Assembly (NCBI RefSeq): GCF_016786215.1
Contig: NZ_JADOBG010000019.1
Location: 1-64,000, forward strand
Reading direction: 5' to 3'
From: Legionella bononiensis
Lineage (GTDB): Bacteria; Pseudomonadota; Gammaproteobacteria; Legionellales; Legionellaceae
DNA length: 64,000 bases
The notes under the pieces are model-generated. The model was not told the origin of the DNA, searched no databases, and saw only the letters and a program-made list of their open reading frames with translations. The translations under genes and the position numbers were made by a program. This document shows positions 56,686-64,000 of the stretch, one piece after another; the stretch's first letter is position 1; every line of letters begins with the position of its first letter.

Positions 56686-59600
56686 ATGTTTGGTTTTAAA
56701 AGAAACTTATTGCTAATTGCCCTGTCTTGTTTGAGTTACCAGGCAATAGCAACAATTGATCCAGTAGCACAGTCGTTAATCCCGGAAACATTCCCCAGCA
56801 CAGTCACGGTAGGTGACAGTTTATCCGCTAATTATACCTTGACGAATAATAAAAAATTTCCTGTGAAATTAACCATTACGAGCACCAGTGTAGGTAACGG
56901 CATAGTTGTTCAAGATCGCTGTAATGGCACCACGTTGGCCAAAAAAGGCGCTATAGGAAGTCAATGTACCATTAATATTTCTATGGATCCTACTACAGCA
57001 GGTCCATTAAGCTGGACAGGGGTGATGCATTATGATTTTAATGCGGTTCCATTAACCCCGATAAGAACTACGGTTATAGAGCAAACAGGTCAAGTTAAAG
57101 CGAATACCGATATCGATTTACCTGCTGAATCGGTTGTCAATCATAGCCCGTATCCATTTACCTTTCGTTTTACCAATACTGGAGCTAGCCCCGTTACTGG
57201 AAATGGTCAGGTCACAGCCAATGTGAGCTCTTTCGAAGTGGATAGCAATAATTGTATTAACAAGACTTTGGCACCAAATGAGTTTTGTTTGATTACGGGT
57301 AATTTTACACCTCTGGCAACAGGATTTGTGAGAATTCAGGGATCATTTCAATACAGTGGAGGCAAATTTACGGCTACTGCCGCTACCGAAACAATTGTAC
57401 GTGCAGTGACAGGGCAAGTTACTGCCAGAACAGAAATTCCATTACCTAACCCGACTTATGTAAACCAGGGGCCTTATTCATTTCTCTTTAAATTTACCAA
57501 TAATGGGTCAACCCCCGTTATCGGAACAGGGGTATTTAATGCTCATGGCGCTCCGGTTACCCATATTAATGATTGTATTAATAAAACCTTGCAACCTACT
57601 CAATTTTGTACCATTAGGGGAACTTTTTCTCCTGTACAGACAGGCGATGTTACTCTGAATGGCGATTTTATATATGATTCGGGGACTGAACGAGCTGCAA
57701 CTTCTGCTGAGTCTACTGTTATTAACTCCAGTGGGCTTATAGGTCAGGTTATTAGTGCATTGCCTTCCAATGCCGCGGTCAATACCAATTATCCGGTTGA
57801 ATTCCGTTTTACCAATTCCTCCACTACGGATCTCACGGTAACCCAGCAATTATCCCTTCCCAATGTCGGCGGAATAGTTAATCACTGCCCAAATGGTGGC
57901 GTTCTATCTCATGTACCGCCTGCAAATGTCTGTACTATAAGCGGAACGTTCAACTCAGGAGGTTCAGCCGCGGTTCAAACTTTAATTGCAAGGTTGACTC
58001 CTTCTACACCGCAGGTTCCTCCAGCTGAAGTACAAACACAAACCTTAACTCAACCTACAAATTCTGTTTTTGTAGCGCTATGGCCGCTATCCTTGCGTGT
58101 AAGTGCCGGGGCAGTCAATATGCCTTATCAATTTAATTATCAAATCAATAATAATCTGCTGACCCCATCTCCAGTAACAGTTAAATTTGTAGTTCCATCT
58201 ACAGTTACCTTAGTACAGCAGGCTCCGACTGCTCCGCCAAGTGATCCTAATGACCCCTATTTCAAAAGTTATTATAATTGTGGGTCAGGTAATGTCGCGT
58301 TTGATCCTAATCAAAATTTAAGTATGACCATACCTGCCAATCCTGGAGGAGTATGTAATATCTATGTTACTTTTTTGGTAACCGCTACAGTTCCGCCAAA
58401 CGCTTATACTGATAATTTCACTATGTCTTTTATTAATCCTTCTCCATTTCCGAATGTAGTTACTCCTATGAGCTATGCTACTGGAAATGCGATCACGGCC
58501 AATGGTACTCCTTTGACCAGAACCATTAATTTTACCAATCATTGTAATTATTCAGTGTACTATGCTTTACATGGTGCCAGTGTTCAAGCTAAGAACCAAT
58601 CCTCTGTTAGTTGTAATGTAAATTCCGATTGCTTCACAGGTTCTTCCTGCGTTAATAATGAATGTCAATGGATACAACCCTCACCGACGAATGGATTTTT
58701 GTTAGCGCCAAATGGTGGAACCACTTCTGTTGTAATCCCTATGTATGATAATGCGATAAAACTGAACTTAAGTCAGGCACGAGATGTCACCTGGGGTGGG
58801 AATTTAGCGGGTCGTGTAGGTTGCACCGCAGGTGTAGGCTGCACTGTCAATGATTGCGGTTTGGATACAGGTGGCGCTATAGGAAAATGCTCAACAGGTA
58901 TCGGATCGGCTCGCTCACCAATCAGCGCTTCTGAATTTACCTTACAAGCGGATGACCCTCTGATTTATTCAAATCAAACGGTGCCCAATTTAGCCGCTGA
59001 TAATTATAACGTGCAGCTTATAGATGGTATTACTGTACCTTCAACCATGACACCTTCTAATGGTGTCTATAGTGCTCCCTATAGTTGTGGAGGGGCTGGA
59101 TTAAAAACTCTTCAGGGTGGATCCACGTTAAGTTCTTGTTCATGGACATTTAATCCTCCCGATGCCAATTACCCTTGGGTACAATATTCTGCTACACCGA
59201 CTCCTTGTACTGTGGATAATGATTGTCTTGCTTTACCCGGTACAATATGTGGACTCATGGTTAATCCTTCAGGCAATGCTTCATTTAATAGAGCGTGTGG
59301 ATTGCCTGCATTTTCAGGTCAGTCTATGTATTGGACTGCCGATGCGGTATGTAAAATTCAGCCCACCTATAACCAATCACCATTTTTCTGTAGTAATCCC
59401 GTGTCAACAATACCAGGAAATGTGAATACTCCAAATACTACTCTTATTTCAACCATGTATGCCTGTACAGGACCGCAATTAGGTACTTCCTGTTATGGCA
59501 GTACTCAAAATACCTGTTGTGGTTGTAGCAATTGGCCTACTTCGCCAGTAGGTACTGAACCATGCGGTGCTATCAACCCAGGATGGACCCAACAGGTACT

Positions 59601-59772
59601 AGGTAAGATTCAATGGACTAAAACAGGTTGTCCAACTGCCTATGCATTCCCTTATGATGACGCAAGCTCTTCATTTACCTGTCTTGTCAATGAAGTTCTT
59701 ACTGTACCTCAGGACTCTTATGATGGTAATGTGAATACTACGAATTATGAAATTGAATTTTGTCCACAATAG
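56686..59772 (+). CDS. Large secreted protein with Ig-like repeats and a thaumatin-like C-terminus
   Basis: 1028 residues. AAGGAG precedes the ATG. A signal peptide ends near YQAIAT. Four Ig-like repeats of about 95 residues fill 25-470; each contains YPFTFRFTNTG-type and NNCINKTL-type motifs. After about 600 the protein is Cys-rich with a thaumatin-like fold: ITFTNHC-type start (INFTNHCNYSVYYAL), many paired Cys, and the ending AYAFPYDDASSSFTC and YEIEFCPQ, as in thaumatin family proteins. Those of plants bind beta-1,3-glucan. It is probably surface or secreted, co-transcribed with the SPOR-barrel gene. Confidence 0.82.
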   Translation: MFGFKRNLLLIALSCLSYQAIATIDPVAQSLIPETFPSTVTVGDSLSANYTLTNNKKFPVKLTITSTSVGNGIVVQDRCNGTTLAKKGAIGSQCTINISMDPTTAGPLSWTGVMHYDFNAVPLTPIRTTVIEQTGQVKANTDIDLPAESVVNHSPYPFTFRFTNTGASPVTGNGQVTANVSSFEVDSNNCINKTLAPNEFCLITGNFTPLATGFVRIQGSFQYSGGKFTATAATETIVRAVTGQVTARTEIPLPNPTYVNQGPYSFLFKFTNNGSTPVIGTGVFNAHGAPVTHINDCINKTLQPTQFCTIRGTFSPVQTGDVTLNGDFIYDSGTERAATSAESTVINSSGLIGQVISALPSNAAVNTNYPVEFRFTNSSTTDLTVTQQLSLPNVGGIVNHCPNGGVLSHVPPANVCTISGTFNSGGSAAVQTLIARLTPSTPQVPPAEVQTQTLTQPTNSVFVALWPLSLRVSAGAVNMPYQFNYQINNNLLTPSPVTVKFVVPSTVTLVQQAPTAPPSDPNDPYFKSYYNCGSGNVAFDPNQNLSMTIPANPGGVCNIYVTFLVTATVPPNAYTDNFTMSFINPSPFPNVVTPMSYATGNAITANGTPLTRTINFTNHCNYSVYYALHGASVQAKNQSSVSCNVNSDCFTGSSCVNNECQWIQPSPTNGFLLAPNGGTTSVVIPMYDNAIKLNLSQARDVTWGGNLAGRVGCTAGVGCTVNDCGLDTGGAIGKCSTGIGSARSPISASEFTLQADDPLIYSNQTVPNLAADNYNVQLIDGITVPSTMTPSNGVYSAPYSCGGAGLKTLQGGSTLSSCSWTFNPPDANYPWVQYSATPTPCTVDNDCLALPGTICGLMVNPSGNASFNRACGLPAFSGQSMYWTADAVCKIQPTYNQSPFFCSNPVSTIPGNVNTPNTTLISTMYACTGPQLGTSCYGSTQNTCCGCSNWPTSPVGTEPCGAINPGWTQQVLGKIQWTKTGCPTAYAFPYDDASSSFTCLVNEVLTVPQDSYDGNVNTTNYEIEFCPQ

Positions 59773-59826
59773 TTATGTGGGCAAAGTTATTATGTGATTT
59801 TCTATTATAGAATGTGTTATTTACGA

Positions 59827-59878
59827 TCAGGCGGAAGGAGGGCTATTCCTAGCTCCTTCTGGTTAAAGACCCGCCTGA
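59827..59878 (+). terminator. Hairpin after the thaumatin-like gene
   Basis: TCAGGCGG pairs with CCGCCTGA, and AAGGAG with CTCCTT inside. There is no T-run; TGACAAG follows. The rest of the gap to 60182 holds the solo IS end and no gene. Confidence 0.5.
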
Positions 59879-59894
59879 CAAGATAGAAATTATT

Positions 59895-59912
59895 ATTTCG
59901 TTCACAGAACCT
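59895..59912. repeat. Solo IS terminal repeat
   Basis: ATTTCGTTCACAGAACC at 59895-59911 plus TA equals the right end of the IS5-type element at 61081-61728. No transposase lies beside it, so it is the remnant of another copy. Confidence 0.8.
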
Positions 59913-60182
59913 AGAGAATAAATATAAAGCATTTATCAATGCCTTATATTTTTAATTAATGAAAAAATTTTAGGCATACTAGTTAACCCTAAAAATTTTT
60001 GTCAACTCGCTAATGGAGTGAGGTTAGGTCAGATCTTGGCCGGGGTAATTCGAAGTGTAGAGTGTCATCAGAGCGAGTCTGAGCGCACCGCCCAATGGAG
60101 CAACTTTAAGAAGTTAAGTCATCGTGTGATATGAAAATTGGCTTTTTGGCAAGCAGGAACTGTATGAATTAAATAATACAGA

Positions 60183-60986
60183 TCACCTTTTGCTCAATTG
60201 GGTCAGTTCATTCATTACGTCGATAAGACATTTGAACGATTGCAGCTCTCTTTTTTTATACGGTTTCTTTTTGCAAAATAAAAAACGTAAGAACGCGATT
60301 TTAGAAGCACAGGCCAATACCTCCTCTTGCACTTCCTTTTTGTCCTGACTTAAATGATTTAAAATGATTCCTGCCTGAGTCTTGAAATCAATATGAAGTC
60401 TCCAGCAAGTGGAAAGAATACATAATAACCAATCACGTGTCTGTGCCAGATGCAAGGGCATGATCATGCCAGGATCATCTTCAAAATCAATAAAAGCCAC
60501 CTCCTGACTTTCATGCAACACCATATTACGTGAGAAAGCCTGGCTTAGATAAGTCCCTTTATCATGCACTCTAACAATGGCTTTTAATATTTGCTCCCAA
60601 TGAGCAATTGAAGACCGGTGTTGCGTACTTTTTAAAATGAAATCAAAGTTTTTATCCCCCATGCAAGACATGACAAAATAGCGTTCATTTTCATCAATGA
60701 TTTGGGGGACCAGGATATCTGCCATGAAAAGGGTTTTGAGACGACGCACTTCTGTATCTTGAGTTTTTTTCCCGCCATCAACATGAATACCTTGCAGAGC
60801 AGGCATACCAAGCAATTTAGTTAGAGAGGTTAAAAGAGCATATCCAATTTTGCTACGACCCTCTCTTTGTTGTTTTATGATGTAAGTTTTCCCTTCAAAA
60901 ATGAAGCTTGATATACGATGATTTGATAATGACGCTTCTTGTTCTATCTTTTGAAGTAAACCAATATTCTGTTGTTCAGTGTTCAA
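60183..60986 (-). CDS. Kinase-fold protein of the DFEDDP group
   Basis: 267 residues. It has an ATP-lysine region (TYIIKQQREG), the loop QAFSRNMVLHE with Arg-Asn but no Asp in the usual catalytic place, and a DFG-like IDFEDDPG. The family, found in proteobacteria, is related to lipopolysaccharide and Bud32/RIO-type kinases. Activity is uncertain because the catalytic Asp is missing. The last 60 residues are basic and helical. It lies between a solo IS end and the IS5-type element. It may be a cytoplasmic enzyme with a lipid or sugar substrate (inference). Confidence 0.65.
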   Translation of the reverse strand: MNTEQQNIGLLQKIEQEASLSNHRISSFIFEGKTYIIKQQREGRSKIGYALLTSLTKLLGMPALQGIHVDGGKKTQDTEVRRLKTLFMADILVPQIIDENERYFVMSCMGDKNFDFILKSTQHRSSIAHWEQILKAIVRVHDKGTYLSQAFSRNMVLHESQEVAFIDFEDDPGMIMPLHLAQTRDWLLCILSTCWRLHIDFKTQAGIILNHLSQDKKEVQEEVLACASKIAFLRFLFCKKKPYKKRELQSFKCLIDVMNELTQLSKR

Positions 60987-61080
60987 TGCTCTCTACTTGC
61001 TTAATAGAACCTGGATTAACTCATTATCATGTTAATGAATTTAAAAGCAACTCCATTTTTGGTTTTTACTTAGAATGCTA

Positions 61081-61728
61081 GGTTCTGTGAACGAAATTTT
61101 AATTAATTAAAAAGAAGGCAGTTTTATAGTGAAATTCGATTGACGATCGTAAAAAACACTAATGGAACTGCCTTAATGTATCGTAACCTATCAAAAGAAC
61201 TATGAGATACAATTTATTCATTCCTGCGCGGATTGAAAGGTCTGCATGTCAAGAACGAAGAGAGTTTACGTCGCTTTATGGAAGGCGTTTGGTATGTATT
61301 ACGTACTGGCTGCCAATGGCGGTTGCTGCCTTACTATTATGGTCATTGGCGCCAGATTCATCGGCGTTATAAATCGTGGTCTGATCGGAGGACACCGAAA
61401 TGATATTACTCAAGCAGCAGAGTTGCTCAAAGAACAGCACGATACAATGGTTCTTGCTGATAAGGGATATGATTCACAAAAACTCATTGATAACTTACAC
61501 AAGCAGGACTGCTCATCAGTCATGCTATCAAGAAAATATGCTAAAGAGCCCAGAGAAATAGATAAAGAACTTTATAAGGAACGCTTTCTGATCGAGGCCT
61601 TTTTCTCTGAATTAAAGCTTTTTCGAAGAAATGTTCTCGATTTGATAACACCACTTCCGCTTTTTCTGGATTTTTACATTTGGCCGGTGCACTCATATGG
61701 ATGCGCTAGAAATTTCGTTCACAGAACC
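61081..61728 (+). mobile_element. Decayed IS5-type insertion sequence
   Basis: Perfect 19-bp ends, GGTTCTGTGAACGAAATTT at 61081-61099 and its inverse at 61710-61728, flanked by TA on both sides. The 648-bp length is below a full IS427-group element (about 850 bp), in line with the internal deletion seen in the transposase. Confidence 0.88.
61176..61709 (+). pseudogene. IS5-family transposase, broken
   Basis: The reading starts MYRNLSKEL, meets a TGA where Trp is expected, then continues as DTIYSFLRGLKGLHVKN and RTGCQWRLLPYY, the normal IS5 N-terminus. It then jumps frame after about SWSDRRTPK into GHRNDITQAAELL, ADKGYDS and ERFLIEAFFSELKLFRRN, the C-terminal domain with the last catalytic Glu. 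Finally a one-base slip before RFDNTTSAFSGFLHLAGAL restores the true end and stop at 61707. A nonsense change, an internal deletion and a frameshift make it inactive. Confidence 0.88.
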
Positions 61729-61806
61729 TAGCGACTACTATAAATTATTGATAGATAATTTAATTTCCTATAGAGTATTTTTTGAAGCTTACCACAAGGA
61801 TTAGTT

Positions 61807-62178
61807 ATGCTTTTAAATCAATCGAAATTATCTCTTATATCATTAGTTTGTGCTTTTACCTTAATTCCAGTATTTCCAATTAATGCACAAGATGTGGATC
61901 CGTGTGACAATATAACCGGAAAATGGACTGGAGTAACTTCCAGCTATAAATGCACCTGGGATGCCTCGGCTGAATTCAGAAAATATAAAAGTACGATACG
62001 AATGGACTATCATTTGAAACCCAGATCTAAATGTGGGGATGAGTTGGATATTATTTACAGTGGAACATGTAGAAAGGCTTATCTTAAAATTGAAACTAAT
62101 GTGATTGGCACTATTTTTGGAGACTCAATATTTTTACGTGATTTAGATGGCACTGAAGTGAATCTTCAAAAGCAATAG
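61807..62178 (+). CDS. Small secreted protein of unknown function
   Basis: 123 residues with a signal peptide (SLISLVCAFTLIPVFPINAQ). The mature part has Cys in DPCDN, YKCTW, KCGDE and GTCRK, and strands like a small beta barrel. TTAGTT precedes the ATG without a strong ribosome site. I recognise no family. Confidence 0.6.
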   Translation: MLLNQSKLSLISLVCAFTLIPVFPINAQDVDPCDNITGKWTGVTSSYKCTWDASAEFRKYKSTIRMDYHLKPRSKCGDELDIIYSGTCRKAYLKIETNVIGTIFGDSIFLRDLDGTEVNLQKQ

Positions 62179-62224
62179 TTGGTGTACTTTCCAGGAAATA
62201 GAGTACTGTTGCGCGTGGACATTT

Positions 62225-62413
62225 CGTCATCCTGAACTCAGTGAAGGATCTCCAGATGCAGGCACCGTGCCTCATTGAGGAGATCCCTCGTTACACTCGG
62301 GATGACGGTTCCTGGAATAACTGCGAGTTTCGTCATCCTGAACGCAGTGAAGGATCTCCAAAAGCAGGCACCATGCCAGATTCAGGAGATCTCTCACTTT
62401 GTTCGATATGACG
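62225..62413. repeat. Family A REP elements, two units
   Basis: CGTCATCCTGAACTCAGTG... and CGTCATCCTGAACGCAGTG... face inverted partners (GAGATCCCTCGTTACACTCG and GAGATCTCTCACTTTGTTCG). Confidence 0.8.
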
Positions 62414-62426
62414 TCTCTCGCATGTA

Positions 62427-63191
62427 TTAGCCATGGAAACTCACCCCAAGCTCCGGACCGTACATGACTACATCCATTGCCGATCTGTTTTTGGCGTAAT
62501 TTATTTTTAATACACGATAGGCGAGACCAAAATCAATATGTTCTTTATACGCGTAACTCAGGCCTGCTGTAGCACTCCAGGTTTGTTTCACATGGTCAAC
62601 ATGAAATCCTCCCACGTCACCGCGTACCCAGAAATTAGACTTGGGAGAGAGATCAGTTCTCAAACGAGCGCCTACTATAGGAGTATTCATCTTAACGGTA
62701 TCAGATAATGTTAATCTATCAACTTCCAGAGTATTTTTGATACCCAAATGTCGCGCGCCTCCAAGCACCTCCAGGGAAACATACTGGCTGTCTCTTATTG
62801 GTTTTGCAAAAAATCGATAAAAGATGCCCGCATCAGCTAATAACATTTTGGTCGTGAATTTAAGTCCGATCGATCTAAAATGCTCCTCCTGGGAAAGTTT
62901 TAAATAGGTAGGATCAAGCATTAAGCTCACTGGACCATAACCTGCTTCAAAATGTCCTTGGGCAGCAAAATCGAGATGTCTTAAAATTTGTTCAAAAGAT
63001 ATATTGAGATGTTTTGTGCGGCCTAGTACTTCCACGTCTCCATTAAGTGAACTGGCCCATAAGTACGGGTCGATAGAGTAATGCCAGGAGTGTATCGGCT
63101 GAGCCGTCATTGATGGTGCAGAATATCCAGGGTTAGAAAAAGCCAGAACGGAGCTGATGTAAATAAACTGAGTTTTTAACTTATTAATCAT
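62427..63191 (-). CDS. Outer-membrane beta-barrel protein
   Basis: 254 residues. The ATG at 63191 follows AAGGAT by six bases. A signal peptide ends near NPGYSA. The rest is antiparallel strands with aromatic girdles (YLWASSLNGDVEVLG, VRGDVGGFHVD, GLSYAYKEHIDFGLAYRVL) and GPELGVSFHG at the end. The opening DPYLWASSLNGDV is typical of small uncharacterised barrel families in proteobacteria. The function is unknown. Confidence 0.72.
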   Translation of the reverse strand: MINKLKTQFIYISSVLAFSNPGYSAPSMTAQPIHSWHYSIDPYLWASSLNGDVEVLGRTKHLNISFEQILRHLDFAAQGHFEAGYGPVSLMLDPTYLKLSQEEHFRSIGLKFTTKMLLADAGIFYRFFAKPIRDSQYVSLEVLGGARHLGIKNTLEVDRLTLSDTVKMNTPIVGARLRTDLSPKSNFWVRGDVGGFHVDHVKQTWSATAGLSYAYKEHIDFGLAYRVLKINYAKNRSAMDVVMYGPELGVSFHG

Positions 63192-63588
63192 TACCACATC
63201 CTTATTTGATTTGTTATTTGTGGTTCGTGTTGTTCCTGAACATCCTTATGTTTATCTGTCATCCTCGTGAAAGCGAGGAACTATGCAAAAATGTGGCATG
63301 CTGCTAAATTTTAGTATCGATCCCTCATTCGTGAGGAGGACAACCGTATAAAAAATGAGGATTGCTCAGGAACCAGTAGCAGTCCGTCGAAATCGGAATT
63401 GTCAACAAACTCTAATCTATCTTTTTTAATTTGATAATACCAGAAATAGTGTTTACTCAGAGGGTATTTTAATCCGAATTCAGCCTTTTGGAGCACCATC
63501 GAATTTTGTATTTATAAAACTCATGGTATATGCTTGATATTATTTATTGTTTCAACCTCATGCACATAATATCAAAAGGATGGATGAT
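63192..63588. other. Gap of 397 bp, divergent promoters
   Basis: A fragment resembling a REP unit (GTCATCCTCGTGAAAGCGAG) is at 63258-63281, and CCTCATTCGTGAGG forms a small palindrome near 63323. A 62-codon minus-strand ORF here lacks a good start site and is not supported. Confidence 0.4.
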
Positions 63589-64000
63589 ATGATTAAGCAA
63601 AAATTACTCTATGGAACCCTAGGTTTGATGTTAGGCTATTGCACCGTCCAACCAGCATTGGCGTGCACTGGAACCAAAGTTGAAGCTCAGGATGGAACTG
63701 TATTATTCGGACGAACTTTGGAGTTTGGAGCAGAAATGCACTCAAACGTCATCTTGATTCCCAGGAACTATCAACTTGTGGCTAATGCCTCTACTGAGCA
63801 AAATAATTTAACCTGGAAATCAAAATATGCTGTATTGGGGATGAATGCCGAATCCCTTCCTTCAATTGTAGAAGGGGTCAATGAAAAGGGATTGCGTGTG
63901 GGGCTTTTTTATTTCCCAGGATATGCCGGTTTTCAAACAGTCGCTCCAAACGAGGTTCAAAACTCTCTTAGTTCTTATGATGTTGGTACCTGGATACTAA
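63589..64000 (+). CDS. Choloylglycine hydrolase-family protein (partial, runs off the window)
   Basis: 137 codons are visible and no stop is reached. AAAAGGATGG precedes the ATG. The signal peptide ends PALA, so cleavage leaves Cys at position 1, which is the N-terminal nucleophile of this Ntn family (ALA/CTGTKVEAQDGT). FGRTLEFG follows, as in bile-salt hydrolases and penicillin V acylases, and GVNEKGLRVGLF is the next conserved loop. It would cleave linear amides in the periplasm or outside the cell. Substrate unknown. Confidence 0.85.
   Translation, partial: MIKQKLLYGTLGLMLGYCTVQPALACTGTKVEAQDGTVLFGRTLEFGAEMHSNVILIPRNYQLVANASTEQNNLTWKSKYAVLGMNAESLPSIVEGVNEKGLRVGLFYFPGYAGFQTVAPNEVQNSLSSYDVGTWIL

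Noticed and set aside
61246..61731. A 161-codon ORF in the IS looks like an intact transposase
   Set aside because: Its first half is in the wrong frame relative to the true N-terminus and only the middle matches a transposase, so the gene is a frameshifted remnant.
63311..63499. A 62-codon minus-strand ORF upstream of the hydrolase gene
   Set aside because: No ribosome site, signal or known pattern; it lies in a promoter gap with repeat scraps.

Overview
The window looks like the chromosome of a Legionella species, probably not L. pneumophila itself (inference). The DNA is AT-rich. It encodes many large proteins with eukaryotic-type enzyme folds and the polar, acidic C-terminal tails typical of Dot/Icm type IV secretion substrates, and a SidB/Sdb-like hydrolase, a family known from Legionella. 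REP-type palindromes fill many intergenic gaps. No Dot/Icm machinery gene lies here, so every effector call rests on protein content alone.

Layout. 1-12.8 kb: a 166-bp tandem repeat, a secreted papain-like protease, a VanX-type dipeptidase, a CX5R phosphatase-like effector, a FliK/FlhB-like pair away from other flagellar genes, a fused E1 alpha/beta 2-oxoacid dehydrogenase coupled to a glutaryl-CoA dehydrogenase-like enzyme, a secreted endonuclease I and a reductase. 13-24.6 kb: a TM0106-type nuclease-helicase, a Cys/Gly-rich effector candidate, tRNA-Pro(GGG), a HAD-like protein, small secreted proteins, a type IV pilin with a long Gly-Asn tail, and sulfide:quinone oxidoreductase. Several dispersed palindrome families lie between them. 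24.9-31 kb: a membrane protein, a one-TM effector candidate, a SidB/Sdb-like hydrolase and a Fic-motif protein. 31.3-34.8 kb: an extracytoplasmic redox operon in the order DUF3570, TlpA-like thioredoxin, DUF4266 lipoprotein, ApbE flavin transferase. 35-45 kb: an nnr remnant, an alpha/beta hydrolase, an outer-membrane barrel followed by a GH17 glucanase, an EF-hand membrane protein translationally coupled to an LCAT-like lipase, a patatin, and KatG.

45.3-55.4 kb is the densest accessory block. It holds an MFS transporter with a coiled-coil protein and a kinase-fold effector in one operon, a YopT-like (C58) cysteine protease, a Ras/Rab-like GTPase, a PPP-type phosphatase resembling WipA/WipB, and a eukaryotic-like protein kinase. 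Between the protease and the GTPase lies a 125-bp inverted repeat enclosing a DUF559 endonuclease remnant. 55.4-64 kb: a SPOR-domain/beta-barrel fusion, a 1028-residue secreted protein with Ig-like repeats and a thaumatin-like C-terminus, a kinase-fold protein lying between IS ends, a decayed IS5-type element, a barrel protein, and the start of a choloylglycine-hydrolase-family gene that runs off the window.

How the genes fit together (inference): one set acts on host signalling and membranes (phosphatase, kinases, GTPase, Fic protein, proteases, lipases). A second set works in the envelope or outside the cell (proteases, endonuclease, glucanase, thaumatin-like protein, flavin/thioredoxin operon). 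Housekeeping metabolism is thin, and decayed genes and repeats suggest repeated gain and loss.
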